A DNA stretch of 64,000 nucleotides from JAKZRT01 sp965247915 (GCA_965247915.1 OZ252048.1:2542001-2606000), one strand, 5' to 3'. Positions 33,444-41,200 are shown, counted from the stretch's first letter. Notes: generated by a model not told the origin, from the sequence alone. Numbers and translations are program-made.

Positions 33444-33989
33444 TCAACAAAGCGTTGCCCGGACATCCGACGTCGGAATGAAGACCCGGTTGGGATTTTC
33501 GAGGTCACCGAGCGGGTGGAATCCGAGGTCTGCGTAGAATTTCCAGCGACGCTCAAATTGCTCGTCTTTGAGTACGTCCAGAACAATTGCCGCTACCCCC
33601 ATCTGATCGGCAATGGTTATGCAACGCCGGATTGCATCAATCACCAATGCTGTTCCCAGGCCCTTCCCCTGCTGATCCTTGCGCACTGCGACGGCCCTCA
33701 TATAGATGACTGGGATTTCGGGCGCGCGGGCACGTCGCCATTTCTTGGGCCCTGGACCGGAGCGGACGGCCAATGCACCCAGTGTGTAGTATCCGAGCAC
33801 GGCGCGGTCGCCTTCGGCTGTCGCCATGTAGGCGGCCACCATGCCGGACTTGATTTGATCCGAAAGCGAGGACTTCAGGAAGTTGTCGATGGGCCCATGG
33901 CCGCAAGAAAAGGCGCTACGGTCATGTAGCGCCTCGTCGAATTTGGCGATCGCGAGCGCAGGAGCTTCCGTCGCAGCGTCAGCCGGCAT
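33444..33989 (-). CDS. GNAT-type toxin of a TacT/AtaT-like toxin-antitoxin pair
   Basis: A 181-residue GNAT acetyltransferase. It has the TA-type N-terminus FSCGHGPIDNFLKSSLSDQI, then AAYMATAEGDRAVLGYYTLGA. The acetyl-CoA-binding VRKDQQGKGLGTALV carries the QxxGxG motif, and FYADLGFHPLGD follows. TacT/AtaT toxins acetylate aminoacyl-tRNAs and block translation. It overlaps the DUF1778 antitoxin by 11 nt, the classic layout. It is embedded co-directionally between rplP and rpmC. The enzymatic target is inferred from the family. Confidence 0.88.
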   Translation of the reverse strand: MPADAATEAPALAIAKFDEALHDRSAFSCGHGPIDNFLKSSLSDQIKSGMVAAYMATAEGDRAVLGYYTLGALAVRSGPGPKKWRRARAPEIPVIYMRAVAVRKDQQGKGLGTALVIDAIRRCITIADQMGVAAIVLDVLKDEQFERRWKFYADLGFHPLGDLENPNRVFIPTSDVRATLC

Positions 33990-34287
33990 CCTTCAAGAGA
34001 CCTTCCGACGCTTTGGCCGCCGCTACAAGGCCCGGTACTACCTTACCTGGTGCCTCGACTGCCGCCTTGAAAGCTTCGAATATCTCGACGGGAAGAACAG
34101 AGAGAGACGCGCGTTGTTCCACCTCCTGCGCACGCAGAAGCGCCGCTTGACGAATGAAGTCAGCTTCTTGCAAACCGGTGGCAGCAGCAGCGGCCTTGAT
34201 CCGCTCCTCGTCTCGGCGATGCAAGCGCAACTCCTTGCGCGCTCCCATTTTTCCCGGAGTCGGAGCAGCATTCTCGATGGCGAACAT
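33979..34287 (-). CDS. DUF1778 (TacA-like) antitoxin
   Basis: A 102-residue antitoxin. Start MFAIENAAPTPGKMG at 34287 is chosen because AAGGAG lies 7 bases before it; the frame is open to 34332. The N-terminal RHH DNA-binding segment is RKELRLHRRDEERIKAAA, then TGLQEADFIRQAALLRAQEV. The C-terminal tail (FEAFKAAVEAPGKVVPGLV) would wrap the toxin. It precedes and overlaps the GNAT toxin. It probably autorepresses at the repeats at 34312-34372. Confidence 0.85.
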   Translation of the reverse strand: MFAIENAAPTPGKMGARKELRLHRRDEERIKAAAAATGLQEADFIRQAALLRAQEVEQRASLSVLPVEIFEAFKAAVEAPGKVVPGLVAAAKASEGLLKDAG

Positions 34288-34311
34288 GATTGGTCTCCTT
34301 CGTGACGCTAT

Positions 34312-34372
34312 GTACGGTAAAACGCCGTACATGTCAATATGTGTCCGTACACGTCAATAAATGTCAATACAC
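34312..34372 (-). promoter_or_regulatory. Candidate operator of the toxin-antitoxin pair
   Basis: GTACGG (34312-34317) and CCGTAC (34325-34330) form a dyad 25 bp before the antitoxin start codon. Upstream of it the word CGTACAYGTCAATA occurs at 34326 and again at 34346, a 20-bp period (two helical turns), and a third GTCAATA is at 34363. Such spaced repeats suit a ribbon-helix-helix antitoxin binding cooperatively. Confidence 0.5.
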
Positions 34373-34467
34373 GAAGCCCCCGTAGCAAGCGTAGGGTGGG
34401 CAGTTCTGCCCACCTTTTGTCCGGCCCATGGCGGGCAGGAATGCCCGCCCAGCAGTTTCCGCGCCGA

Positions 34468-34602
34468 GGGCAGCGCCCGACCCTGGGTGGGCGCGTCGCT
34501 TCGGTTGATTGGGTGCGCTTTATGGTGCCAAACTCATCGAACGGCGGAGCTGACCCCAACGCCGCAAAAGCGCCCTCCCGAGGGGAGGGTCGGGCGCTGC
34601 CC
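34468..34602. repeat. 135-bp MITE-like element, copy A
   Basis: It is bounded by perfect 17-bp terminal inverted repeats: GGGCAGCGCCCGACCCT at 34468-34484 and its reverse complement at 34586-34602. It contains no gene of its own, only chance frames. A second copy with the same length and clearly related interior is at 35553-35687, on the other side of the lipoprotein-like gene. The flanks hold other short palindromes, for example GGTGGGCAGTTCTGCCCACC near 34396. The rest of the 34288-34745 gap has no gene. Confidence 0.75.
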
Positions 34603-34745
34603 GGGCTGGCCGCCCGGGCGGGACATGTGCACGCCGAGGACTACGCTTTCATGGCTCAGTTTGCAGCCCAGTGTCCAAATGCCTGCTCTCACCCCGAAAA
34701 TCTCACAAATTCAATGCCTTGACCCCCTACTCAACCTTGAGCGTC

Positions 34746-35387
34746 CTACCCCGCCCGTCCCACGCACAAGTGGTCGATCTCGGCGCCGGTCAGCCCGTCG
34801 GGAACCCGGCGCCCGGACAGGCGGAAATGATTGATCTCGATCGCCCGCATCCAGTGCATCCCATCCGCCCCGGCCGCCGAGATCGCGAACCAGTAGAACC
34901 CGTTGGGCACACCCAGTTCGCGGTAGAATTCCAGGTAGGGAGCATGCTCGGGGTTGTCGCGCGGAACAAAGCGCCCTTCTTCCACACCAAACATTCCGCC
35001 CGCCCAGCTGCGCACCCCGATGCAGGCGTCGAACGCCGCCAGGCGCTGAACGCCCGCCAGAAAGAGGTCGGTCCCGCCTGCTGCGACAAGCCCGCCAGCC
35101 GGCACGATCGTGGTCAGCCCCGCCGCCCGCAGCATCCGCGCCAGCCGCCGGTTGGCCGCCGGGTCGCGCGCGCCCGGCACGTGCCGCAGGATAATATTGG
35201 TCACGCCGGGCCAAGCCTGGAGCATGGCGGCCATGCGATCCGGCGCGCTGCGGTCTACCCGCCCGGTCAAGATCAATGCGTCACCGCTGGCAACGACAGA
35301 AAGGCCACCGCCCAGGATCGGGCTGTCGCAGGCGGATGGCCCGGACAGCGCCAGACCGATCAGAACAATGCCCAACATTCGCCGCAT
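34746..35387 (-). CDS. Putative periplasmic lipoprotein-like protein (COG3904-like)
   Basis: A ~213-residue protein with a hydrophobic N-terminus (MLGIVLIGLALSGPSAC) that could be a lipoprotein signal, although the lipobox is weak. The body (GDALILTGRVDRSAPDRM, LRAAGLTTIVPAGGLVAAGG, DACIGVRSWAGG) recalls COG3904-type periplasmic proteins with a ClpP-like fold, where 'GxV' strands and a small-residue-rich cysteine/serine region occur. The fold call is tentative and the function is unknown. It is flanked on both sides by copies of the 135-bp repeat, in the same orientation as the ribosomal operon. Confidence 0.5.
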   Translation of the reverse strand: MRRMLGIVLIGLALSGPSACDSPILGGGLSVVASGDALILTGRVDRSAPDRMAAMLQAWPGVTNIILRHVPGARDPAANRRLARMLRAAGLTTIVPAGGLVAAGGTDLFLAGVQRLAAFDACIGVRSWAGGMFGVEEGRFVPRDNPEHAPYLEFYRELGVPNGFYWFAISAAGADGMHWMRAIEINHFRLSGRRVPDGLTGAEIDHLCVGRAG

Positions 35388-35552
35388 GACGCGCAATGCT
35401 AGCGGGCAATCGCAAAATCGCGGTTAACGGGCGCCCATCGATGGTGGGGCTGTAGAAGTTGCGCGCCCAAGGTGGGCAGCCCCGCGCACCAATATGCCCG
35501 CCATGGTGGGTAATATTACCCGCCCCTCGCCCACCAGCGCCATCCGCGCCTA

Positions 35553-35687
35553 GGGCAGCGACCGACCCTGGGTGGGCGCGTCGCTCCGATTAATCTGAAG
35601 CGTTTTATGGTACCACACGCATCAAGGGGCGGCTCTGACCGCGACGTCGCAAAAGCGCCCTCCCGCGGGGAGGGTCGGGCGCTGCCC
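35553..35687. repeat. 135-bp MITE-like element, copy B
   Basis: Terminal repeats GGGCAGCGACCGACCCT (35553-35569, one mismatch to copy A) and AGGGTCGGGCGCTGCCC (35671-35687). The interior aligns with copy A throughout (for example GGTGGGCGCGTCGCT, TTTATGGT, GCAAAAGCGCCCTCCCG). It lies 33 bp past the intended stop of the SnoaL-like gene, and in the shifted frame it is read as the false C-terminal tail of that gene. Confidence 0.75.
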
Positions 35688-35720
35688 GCGCTCGTCGCCC
35701 GGGCGGGACATTTGTTCAGG

Positions 35721-36145
35721 TTACGCCACCAACTCCAACTGCCGGACAATTGTGGCGCTGTCGTAATAGTCGCGCCCCTCGATAACCTTGCCGCCGCAAC
35801 CCGCATGACCGAGCAATACCGGACCGCGGCGCGTTTGCCGGTGGGTTCGAAATCACCAAGGCTGGAGCGCAGCACGCCGGTATGCGTGCCGGTATTTCGA
35901 AACTCGACAACCGCCCAGTCGCCGCTGTCGCTGACGATCACGTTCTTGACCTTGCATGTCCCGTCGGGAAACGCCTCGCGCCAGCGGTAATAGTCTTGCC
36001 TATAGGCTGCCTTGCCCGGCAGCTTCTCGCCCCGCGCGATGTCCTCGAAATCGCAATCCTCGGCGATCACTTGCGCGCCGCGATCCGGGTCGCGCATGTC
36101 CCAGCTTTCGTGAAACTGGCGGACGATCTTTTCGGTTTCGGTCAT
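35721..36145 (-). pseudogene. SnoaL-like (NTF2-fold) protein gene with a one-base frameshift
   Basis: The start MTETEKIVRQFHESWDMRDP, then DFEDIARGEKLPGKAAYRQD and YYRWREAFPDG, fit SnoaL-like/ester-cyclase NTF2-fold proteins. Near 35790-35800 a single base is missing in a GCGGCGGC run. After it the expected C-terminus (GKVIEGRDYYDSATIVRQ, ending LELVA) is found in the next frame with a stop at 35721-35723. In the shifted frame translation runs on into the 135-bp repeat. The gene is either recently broken or contains a sequence error. It is 8 bp from the oxygenase-like gene upstream. Confidence 0.75.
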
Positions 36146-36153
36146 GGCTCAAT

Positions 36154-36762
36154 CTACTCCCACCTGTAGTTGAAACTGACGCTGATCCGGTCCCCATCGG
36201 CCATATTCATCGGCACCTCGTGGCGCAGCCAGCTTTCCCACAGCAGAACGTCGCCGACCTCGGGCGCCACATAGATGAAAGTCCTCATCTCCTCGCGGGT
36301 ATCCTTTACGCGGCCCGGTGCGGCCATCATCATGGGCAGCCGCGGGTCTTCGAACCTGATCGCGCTGGCGCCGTCCGGCATGGCCACGTAGGTGGTGCCG
36401 CTGATCACCGAATGGGGGTGGATGTGGGCGGCGTGGATGCCGCCCTCGGGCAGGATGTTGATCCAGATGTCCTCGATCCTCAGCTTCTTCGCTTCAAGGT
36501 CGAATTCCAGGTCCTTGGCAAAGGCGGCCACGTGCTTGTCGAGCACCCCGACCAGCTCTTTGAAGATCGGAAACCGCCAGGGAAGGTCGGATAGCGAGGC
36601 GTAAGAGGTGTAGCCCGGGAAATTGTTTTCCTCGCACCACGCCTGCCCGGCCTCGTCATCCTCGGCGATGGACAGGCACGAGGCCTCAAGCTCGGGCTTG
36701 TCGATGCCTTTGAGCGGGGACCGGTAGAGACGGGTGACGAAAAGGGAGCGGATCTCTGCCAT
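36154..36762 (-). CDS. TIGR02466-family putative 2OG-Fe(II) oxygenase
   Basis: A 202-residue protein. It has FPGYTSYASLSDLPW, WINILPEGGIHAAHIHPHSV, SGTTYVAMPDGASAIRFEDP and LLWESWLRHEVPMNM ending SVSFNYRW. The HIHPHS His residues and the later His in LRHEVP, with the Arg in DRISVSF, fit the cupin-like metal and co-substrate sites of this family, known mainly from marine bacteria and phages. The substrate is unknown. It is next to rplP and co-directional, so it is likely transcribed with the ribosomal operon. Confidence 0.8.
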   Translation of the reverse strand: MAEIRSLFVTRLYRSPLKGIDKPELEASCLSIAEDDEAGQAWCEENNFPGYTSYASLSDLPWRFPIFKELVGVLDKHVAAFAKDLEFDLEAKKLRIEDIWINILPEGGIHAAHIHPHSVISGTTYVAMPDGASAIRFEDPRLPMMMAAPGRVKDTREEMRTFIYVAPEVGDVLLWESWLRHEVPMNMADGDRISVSFNYRWE

Positions 36763-36888
36763 GGGGGTGGTCTTAGCCGATGGGGCGAATGGATGGAACG
36801 GGTTGGCCTGAATGTGAAAAGGCGGGGAGAAACCCCGCCCTACCGTTGATCTCTGGCCGTTGGGCGGGGTTTCAGCCCGCTGCCCCCG

Positions 36889-37302
36889 TCACCAATCCTC
36901 GCGAACCACCGTCCGGGTTTTCACCGGCAGCTTCATCGCCGCCAGGCGCAGGGCCTCGCGGGCGACGACCTCGGCCACGCCGTCGATCTCGAACATGATC
37001 CGGCCCGGTTTGACCTTGGCGGCCCAGAAATCGACCGAGCCCTTGCCCTTGCCCATCCGCACCTCGGTCGGTTTCGAGGTTACCGGCGTGTCGGGGAAGA
37101 TGCGGATCCAGACCCGGCCCTGGCGTTTCATGTGGCGCGTCATGGCGCGCCGCGCGGCTTCGATCTGACGCGCGGTCACCCGCTCGGGCTCGATGGCTTT
37201 CAGCCCATAGGTGCCGAAGTTCAGCGTGGTGCCGCCCTTGGCCTCGCCCTTGATGCGCCCCTTGTGGAGCTTGCGGTATTTTGTGCGCTTTGGTTGCAGC
37301 AT
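36889..37302 (-). CDS. rplP: 50S ribosomal protein L16
   Basis: A 137-residue L16 (MLQPKRTKYRKLHKGRIKGE, then LNFGTYGLKAIEPERVTARQ, RVWIRIFPDTPVTSKPTEVR, MGKGKGSVDFWAAKVKPGRI). It sits near the A-site. After it the operon is interrupted by the 3.6-kb accessory block; the 126-bp gap 36763-36888 carries GGCGGGGAGAAACCCCGCCC-like palindromes. Confidence 0.98.
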   Translation of the reverse strand: MLQPKRTKYRKLHKGRIKGEAKGGTTLNFGTYGLKAIEPERVTARQIEAARRAMTRHMKRQGRVWIRIFPDTPVTSKPTEVRMGKGKGSVDFWAAKVKPGRIMFEIDGVAEVVAREALRLAAMKLPVKTRTVVREDW

Positions 37303-37314
37303 CTGATGCTCTCC

Positions 37315-38025
37315 TTACCGGCGGCCGCCACCGGCACCACGGGGTGCGGGGCCGTCCTGGATCTCCTGCTGGCGGCGATCACGGGCCGAGGGATCGTGCT
37401 CCATGATCTCGCCTTTGAATATCCAGACCTTGATGCCGATGATGCCGTAGGGCGTTTTCGCCGCGATCCCGGCGTAATCGATGTCGGCGCGCAGGGTGTG
37501 CAGCGGCACCCGGCCCTCGCGGTACCATTCGGTGCGGGCAATCTCGGCCCCGCCAAGGCGGCCCGCGACGTTGACGCGGATGCCCAATGCCCCCATGCGC
37601 ATGGCGTTCTGAACCGCCCGCTTCATGGCGCGGCGGAAGCTGACCCGGCGCTCGAGCTGCTGGGCGATGCTCTCGCCGACCAGCACCGCGTCAAGCTCGG
37701 GCTTGCGGACCTCGACGATGTTGAGGTGCAGCTCGCTTTTGGTCATGTTGGCCAGCTTGCGGCGCAGACTTTCGATGTCTGCCCCTTTCTTGCCGATGAT
37801 GACCCCCGGGCGCGCGGTATGGACCGTCACCCGGCACTTGCGGTGCGGGCGTTCGATGATGACCTTGGAAATCCCGGCCTGCTTGCATTCATCCTTGATA
37901 AACGCGCGCATTTTCAGGTCTTCCAGCAGAAGCCCCGAATATTCCTTGGTGTTGGCGAACCAGCGGCTGTCCCAAGTGCGGTTGACCTGCAGACGCATGC
38001 CGATCGGATTGACTTTCTGACCCAT
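37315..38025 (-). CDS. rpsC: 30S ribosomal protein S3
   Basis: A 236-residue S3. It starts MGQKVNPIGMRLQVNRTWDS. The KH domain has VHTARPGVIIGKKGADIESL, and the C-terminal domain has MGALGIRVNVAGRLGGAEIA, VPLHTLRADIDYA. It is at the mRNA entry channel. Its start shares one base with the rplV stop. Confidence 0.98.
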   Translation of the reverse strand: MGQKVNPIGMRLQVNRTWDSRWFANTKEYSGLLLEDLKMRAFIKDECKQAGISKVIIERPHRKCRVTVHTARPGVIIGKKGADIESLRRKLANMTKSELHLNIVEVRKPELDAVLVGESIAQQLERRVSFRRAMKRAVQNAMRMGALGIRVNVAGRLGGAEIARTEWYREGRVPLHTLRADIDYAGIAAKTPYGIIGIKVWIFKGEIMEHDPSARDRRQQEIQDGPAPRGAGGGRR

Positions 38026-38417
38026 CAGGCTTGCTCCCCGGTCAATTCTTCAACCTGGCGGACTGTGATCGTCAGTTCCGCAAACGGCTTAATGATCTTG
38101 CCAAACCGGCCACGCGCCCTCGGGCGGCCACGCTTCAGCGTCAGGTTCTTGCCGACAAAAGCCTCGGCCACGATCAGCTCGTCCACATCCAGGTTGTGGT
38201 TGTTTTCAGCGTTGGCAATCGCCGATTGCAGGCACTTTTTCACGTCGTCCGAGATGCGGCGCTTGGAGAACGTCAGGTCGGCAAGCGCCTTTTCGACCTT
38301 CTTGCCGCGGATCATCGCGGCCACCAGGTTCAGCTTCTGCGGGCTGGTGCGCAGCATGCGGGTCTTGGCCATCGCTTCGTTTTCCGCCACACGGCGGGGA
38401 TTGTTATCCTTACCCAT
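38025..38417 (-). CDS. rplV: 50S ribosomal protein L22
   Basis: A 130-residue L22 (MAKTRMLRTSPQKLNLVAAM, IRGKKVEKALADLTFSKRRI, NNHNLDVDELIVAEAFVGKN, KRGRPRARGRFGKIIKP). The loop lines the peptide exit tunnel. An in-frame upstream ATG at 38417 gives a 15-residue extension; the internal Met is an alternative start. Confidence 0.97.
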   Translation of the reverse strand: MGKDNNPRRVAENEAMAKTRMLRTSPQKLNLVAAMIRGKKVEKALADLTFSKRRISDDVKKCLQSAIANAENNHNLDVDELIVAEAFVGKNLTLKRGRPRARGRFGKIIKPFAELTITVRQVEELTGEQA

Positions 38418-38420
38418 GGC

Positions 38421-38699
38421 TTAAATCCTTTTGGCTTTCTTGTCCGCCGCGTGCCCGCGATAGGTGCGCGTCGGAGCGTATTCGCCGAATTTCTGGCCGA
38501 TCATATCCTCGGTCACGTTGACCGGAATGTGCTTGCGGCCGTTGTAGACCCCGAAGGTGAGGCCGACAAACTGCGGCAGAATGGTGGACCGGCGCGACCA
38601 GATCTTGATGATCTCGTTGCGACCGGATTCGCGGGATTTTTCGGCCTTCTTGAGGACATATGCGTCGACAAACGGGCCTTTCCACACAGAACGCGACAT
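38421..38699 (-). CDS. rpsS: 30S ribosomal protein S19
   Basis: A 92-residue S19 (MSRSVWKGPFVDAYVLKKAE, IKIWSRRSTILPQFVGLTFG, VYNGRKHIPVNVTEDMIGQK). It forms a head complex with S13. It is 3 bp from rplB on one side and 3 bp from rplV on the other. Confidence 0.98.
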   Translation of the reverse strand: MSRSVWKGPFVDAYVLKKAEKSRESGRNEIIKIWSRRSTILPQFVGLTFGVYNGRKHIPVNVTEDMIGQKFGEYAPTRTYRGHAADKKAKRI

Positions 38700-38702
38700 C
38701 TA

Positions 38703-39544
38703 TCAGCGCCCCTTTCTCTTGGCGTGGCGGCTGCGGATAATCAGCTTTGATGACGCCTTGTTTTTGTTACGGGTGCGCGCACCCTTGGTCGGCTTGCCCC
38801 AGGGGGTGACCGGGTGGCGGCCACCGCTGGTGCGGCCTTCGCCGCCGCCGTGCGGGTGATCGACCGGGTTCATCACCACACCGCGCACGCTGGGGCGAAT
38901 GCCCTTGTGGCGGTTGCGGCCGGCCTTGCCGAGGTTCTGGTTCGAATTGTCGGGGTTCGAGACCGCGCCGACCGTCGCCATGCATTCCTGGCGCACCATC
39001 CTGAGTTCGCCCGACGAAAGCCGGATCTGCGCGTAGCCACCGTCGCGGCCCACGAACTGGGCGTAAGTACCCGCCGCACGCGCGATTTGGCCACCCTTGC
39101 CGGGCTTCATCTCGATGTTGTGGATTATGGTGCCGATCGGCAGGCCCGAGAACGGCATCGCGTTTCCGGGCTTGACGTCGGTTTTTTCACCGGCGACGAC
39201 CTGATCGCCAACCGCCAGACGCTGCGGCGCCAGGATATAGGCCTGCTCGCCGTCGTCATATTTGATCAGCGCGATGAACGCGGTGCGGTTGGGATCGTAT
39301 TCGATCCGCTCGACCGTCGCCGTGACGTCGAATTTCGAGCGTTTGAAATCGACCACGCGATAGAGCCGTTTGGCCCCGCCACCGCGGCGGCGCATCGTGA
39401 TCCGCCCAGAGTTGTTCCGGCCGCCCTTTTTGGCCAAACCATGGTGAGGCTTTTGACCGGGCGTCCTTTCCAAAGCTCGGAACGGTCGATCAGCACCAGC
39501 CCGCGCTGACCTGGCGTCGTCGGTTTATACGACTTGAGTGCCAT
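38703..39544 (-). CDS. rplB: 50S ribosomal protein L2, with an apparent one-base frameshift
   Basis: L2 starts [20 protein letters not shown] at 39544 and follows the family through [14 protein letters not shown]. Near 39438-39445 one C appears lost (CTCACCATGG instead of CTCACCCATGG). The rest ([40 protein letters not shown]) is in the next frame down to 38703. With the base restored the protein is 280 residues, the normal length. L2 is essential for subunit association and peptidyl transfer, so a true null is not credible in a living single-copy genome. A sequencing error is the likely explanation, with an undetected second copy or recoding as remote alternatives. Confidence 0.93.
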
Positions 39545-39771
39545 GCTTTCTGTCTTCCGTCTGCTTTGCGGGGGTTAACCCCAGCTATGTTTGTTTGGAC
39601 CTGCGCCCGAAAGTACTCCACCCCGGACGAATCCGGGGTGGGTAAGATGGCGTCGTATAGCGGGTGTGTGGGGGGGTGGCAAGGGCGTTTTGGACTGCAG
39701 AAACCTAAGGAAACAACGGTTCAACAATGCGGTACAGTGGCATCTCTTCACGAACTTTCGCCTCAAGCTCT
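39545..39771. other. Spacer at the insertion point next to rplB
   Basis: No gene is supported. It contains a CACCCCGGA-CGAA-TCCGGGGTG hairpin at about 39620-39641 and a G-rich run near 39670. On the minus strand it would separate the parDE/membrane-protein block from rplB, so rplB expression depends on read-through or a promoter here. Confidence 0.4.
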
Positions 39772-40122
39772 TTAAGGTCGGTCCGGCACTTTCCCCGCCG
39801 CAATTTGCTCTCGATCTTGCTCGACCAAATCCATCATCGTTCCGAGAAGCTTTTCCCGCACAACACGATCTGTTTCTTTATCGCCGTAGGATTTCTTCCC
39901 AGTCATCCGGTCAAAAACATCCCGCATTTCTGGAGGCAACGACTTTGCCTTTCGCCTTTCCTCTTGTCGGTGAAACAGGGCTCCCAAGCACATTAGCACC
40001 GCAAACGTTCCAACACCGGTGATTGCTGCCCAAAAGACGCTGAAAGTTCTGTCAGCCAATTCACCGCCAGCAAACCCACCGACGAGGGTCGCAAGGCAAA
40101 TCACCAAAACGAAAATTTTCAT
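39772..40122 (-). CDS. Small two-helix membrane protein, function unknown
   Basis: A 116-residue protein starting MKIFVLVICLATLVGGFAGG with GGAG upstream. It has two hydrophobic segments (about residues 1-20, and 30-50: FSVFWAAITGVGTFAVLMCLGALF). A charged cytosolic tail follows (RQEERRKAKSLPPEMRDVFD, DREQIAAGKVPDRP). I do not recognise the family. It sits inside the ribosomal operon beside the ParD/ParE remnants, co-directional with them. Confidence 0.55.
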   Translation of the reverse strand: MKIFVLVICLATLVGGFAGGELADRTFSVFWAAITGVGTFAVLMCLGALFHRQEERRKAKSLPPEMRDVFDRMTGKKSYGDKETDRVVREKLLGTMMDLVEQDREQIAAGKVPDRP

Positions 40123-40186
40123 CTTAAACTCCACTTGCAACGGAGCGTACAAAGAAACACCTGGCGCGCATAGCCGTGCCAGGTCG

Positions 40187-40517
40187 TCACTCCGCAATCT
40201 CAAGAACAGCCTGCCAATTCTGCCGTCCCCCAAGAACGCGGAGAATGGTGAGGTAATTGCCCTCGATCCGGTAGATAATCACATGCTGCGCGCTTGGGTG
40301 AATGCGCACCGGAGGGTCGAATTCGGGGCGTTCTCTCGCAATTTCGGGCATCGACAGAAGTGTCTCGAAGGTGCTCTCCAAACCATCAATGTAGCGATCC
40401 GCCTGCGCGACAAACCAATGCTCCGTCGTAATGCTCCGTCGTATAGAGCCAAATGTCGGTCAGGTCGGCCTCGGCTGCCGGAGTGAGGCGGTAGTGCGAC
40501 GGCCTAACCGCTCCCAT
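40187..40517 (-). pseudogene. parE: ParE-type toxin gene disrupted by a 13-bp tandem duplication
   Basis: The N-terminal frame starts MGAVRPSHYRLTPAAEADLT at 40517 and reads DIWLYTTEHY before going out of frame. The C-terminal frame gives ESTFETLLSMPEIARERPEF, VRIHPSAQHVIIYRIEGNYL and ILRVLGGRQNWQ, a ParE/RelE-fold toxin end. The break coincides with a perfect direct duplication of AATGCTCCGTCGT (40417-40429 and 40430-40442). Deleting one copy restores TTEHWFVAQADRYIDGLEST and a continuous ~105-residue protein. ParE toxins inhibit gyrase. It overlaps the parD end by 14 nt. Confidence 0.85.
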
Positions 40518-40749
40518 GCTGCGCCCGCATGCGCGCCTTGAAATCCCCGAAGTCAAACGGCTGCGCCTCGCCGCTTGCCATGCCTTCATCCACAGCCGCC
40601 TGTATCTGCGCAATCGCGTCGGCACGCTCCTGATCGCGCCGGATGAGGTGGCGCACGTAGTCGCTCGTATTGGCGAATTTACCGCCCTTCATTTGGGTTT
40701 CGACCCAGTCCTTCATCGGATTTGGAAGGGAAACGTTCATTGTCGCCAT
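40504..40749 (-). CDS. parD: ParD-type antitoxin
   Basis: An 81-residue antitoxin starting MATMNVSLPNPMKDWVETQM, a ribbon-helix-helix N-terminus, then KFANTSDYVRHLIRRDQERA and a toxin-binding C-terminus (AVDEGMASGEAQPFDFGDFK). It looks intact although its toxin gene is broken. It lies between rplW and rplB, transcribed with the operon. Confidence 0.88.
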   Translation of the reverse strand: MATMNVSLPNPMKDWVETQMKGGKFANTSDYVRHLIRRDQERADAIAQIQAAVDEGMASGEAQPFDFGDFKARMRAQHGSG

Positions 40750-40903
40750 GGGGCTATCCTCCGTGGCCTGAATACAACCAGACTTGGCAATCTTTGTCAA
40801 CATTCTTGTCAGGCTTTGCCAATGCCCTGCGACCTGTGGAAATGACCAAAACGAAAAGGCCCCGCCAAACGGCAGGGCCTCCAACTTCTTTTTCGCCGAT
40901 CTT

Positions 40904-41200
40904 CTAAAGACCGGTGCTTACATCAATCGTGTTGCCCTCTTCCAGCGTCACATAGGCCTTTTTCACGTCCTTGCGGCGGCCAAGCTGGCCCCGGAAACGT
41001 TTTTGCTTGCCTTTGGTGATGGTGGTGTTGACCGCCTTGACCTTGACCCCGAAAAGCGTCTCGACCGCCGCTTTGATCTGCGGTTTGTTGGCACCGATGG
41101 CGACTTCGAAAACCACCGCGCCGTGCTCGGATGCCATGGTCGATTTTTCGGTGATCACCGGCTTGCGGATCACATCGTAATGCTCAGCCTTCGCGTTCAT
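40904..41200 (-). CDS. rplW: 50S ribosomal protein L23
   Basis: A 98-residue L23 (HYDVIRKPVITEKSTMASEH, FGVKVKAVNTTITKGKQKRF). It is at the exit tunnel, the docking site for SRP and trigger factor. It overlaps the rplD stop by 4 nt. After it the operon is interrupted by the parDE block before rplB. Confidence 0.97.
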   Translation of the reverse strand: MNAKAEHYDVIRKPVITEKSTMASEHGAVVFEVAIGANKPQIKAAVETLFGVKVKAVNTTITKGKQKRFRGQLGRRKDVKKAYVTLEEGNTIDVSTGL

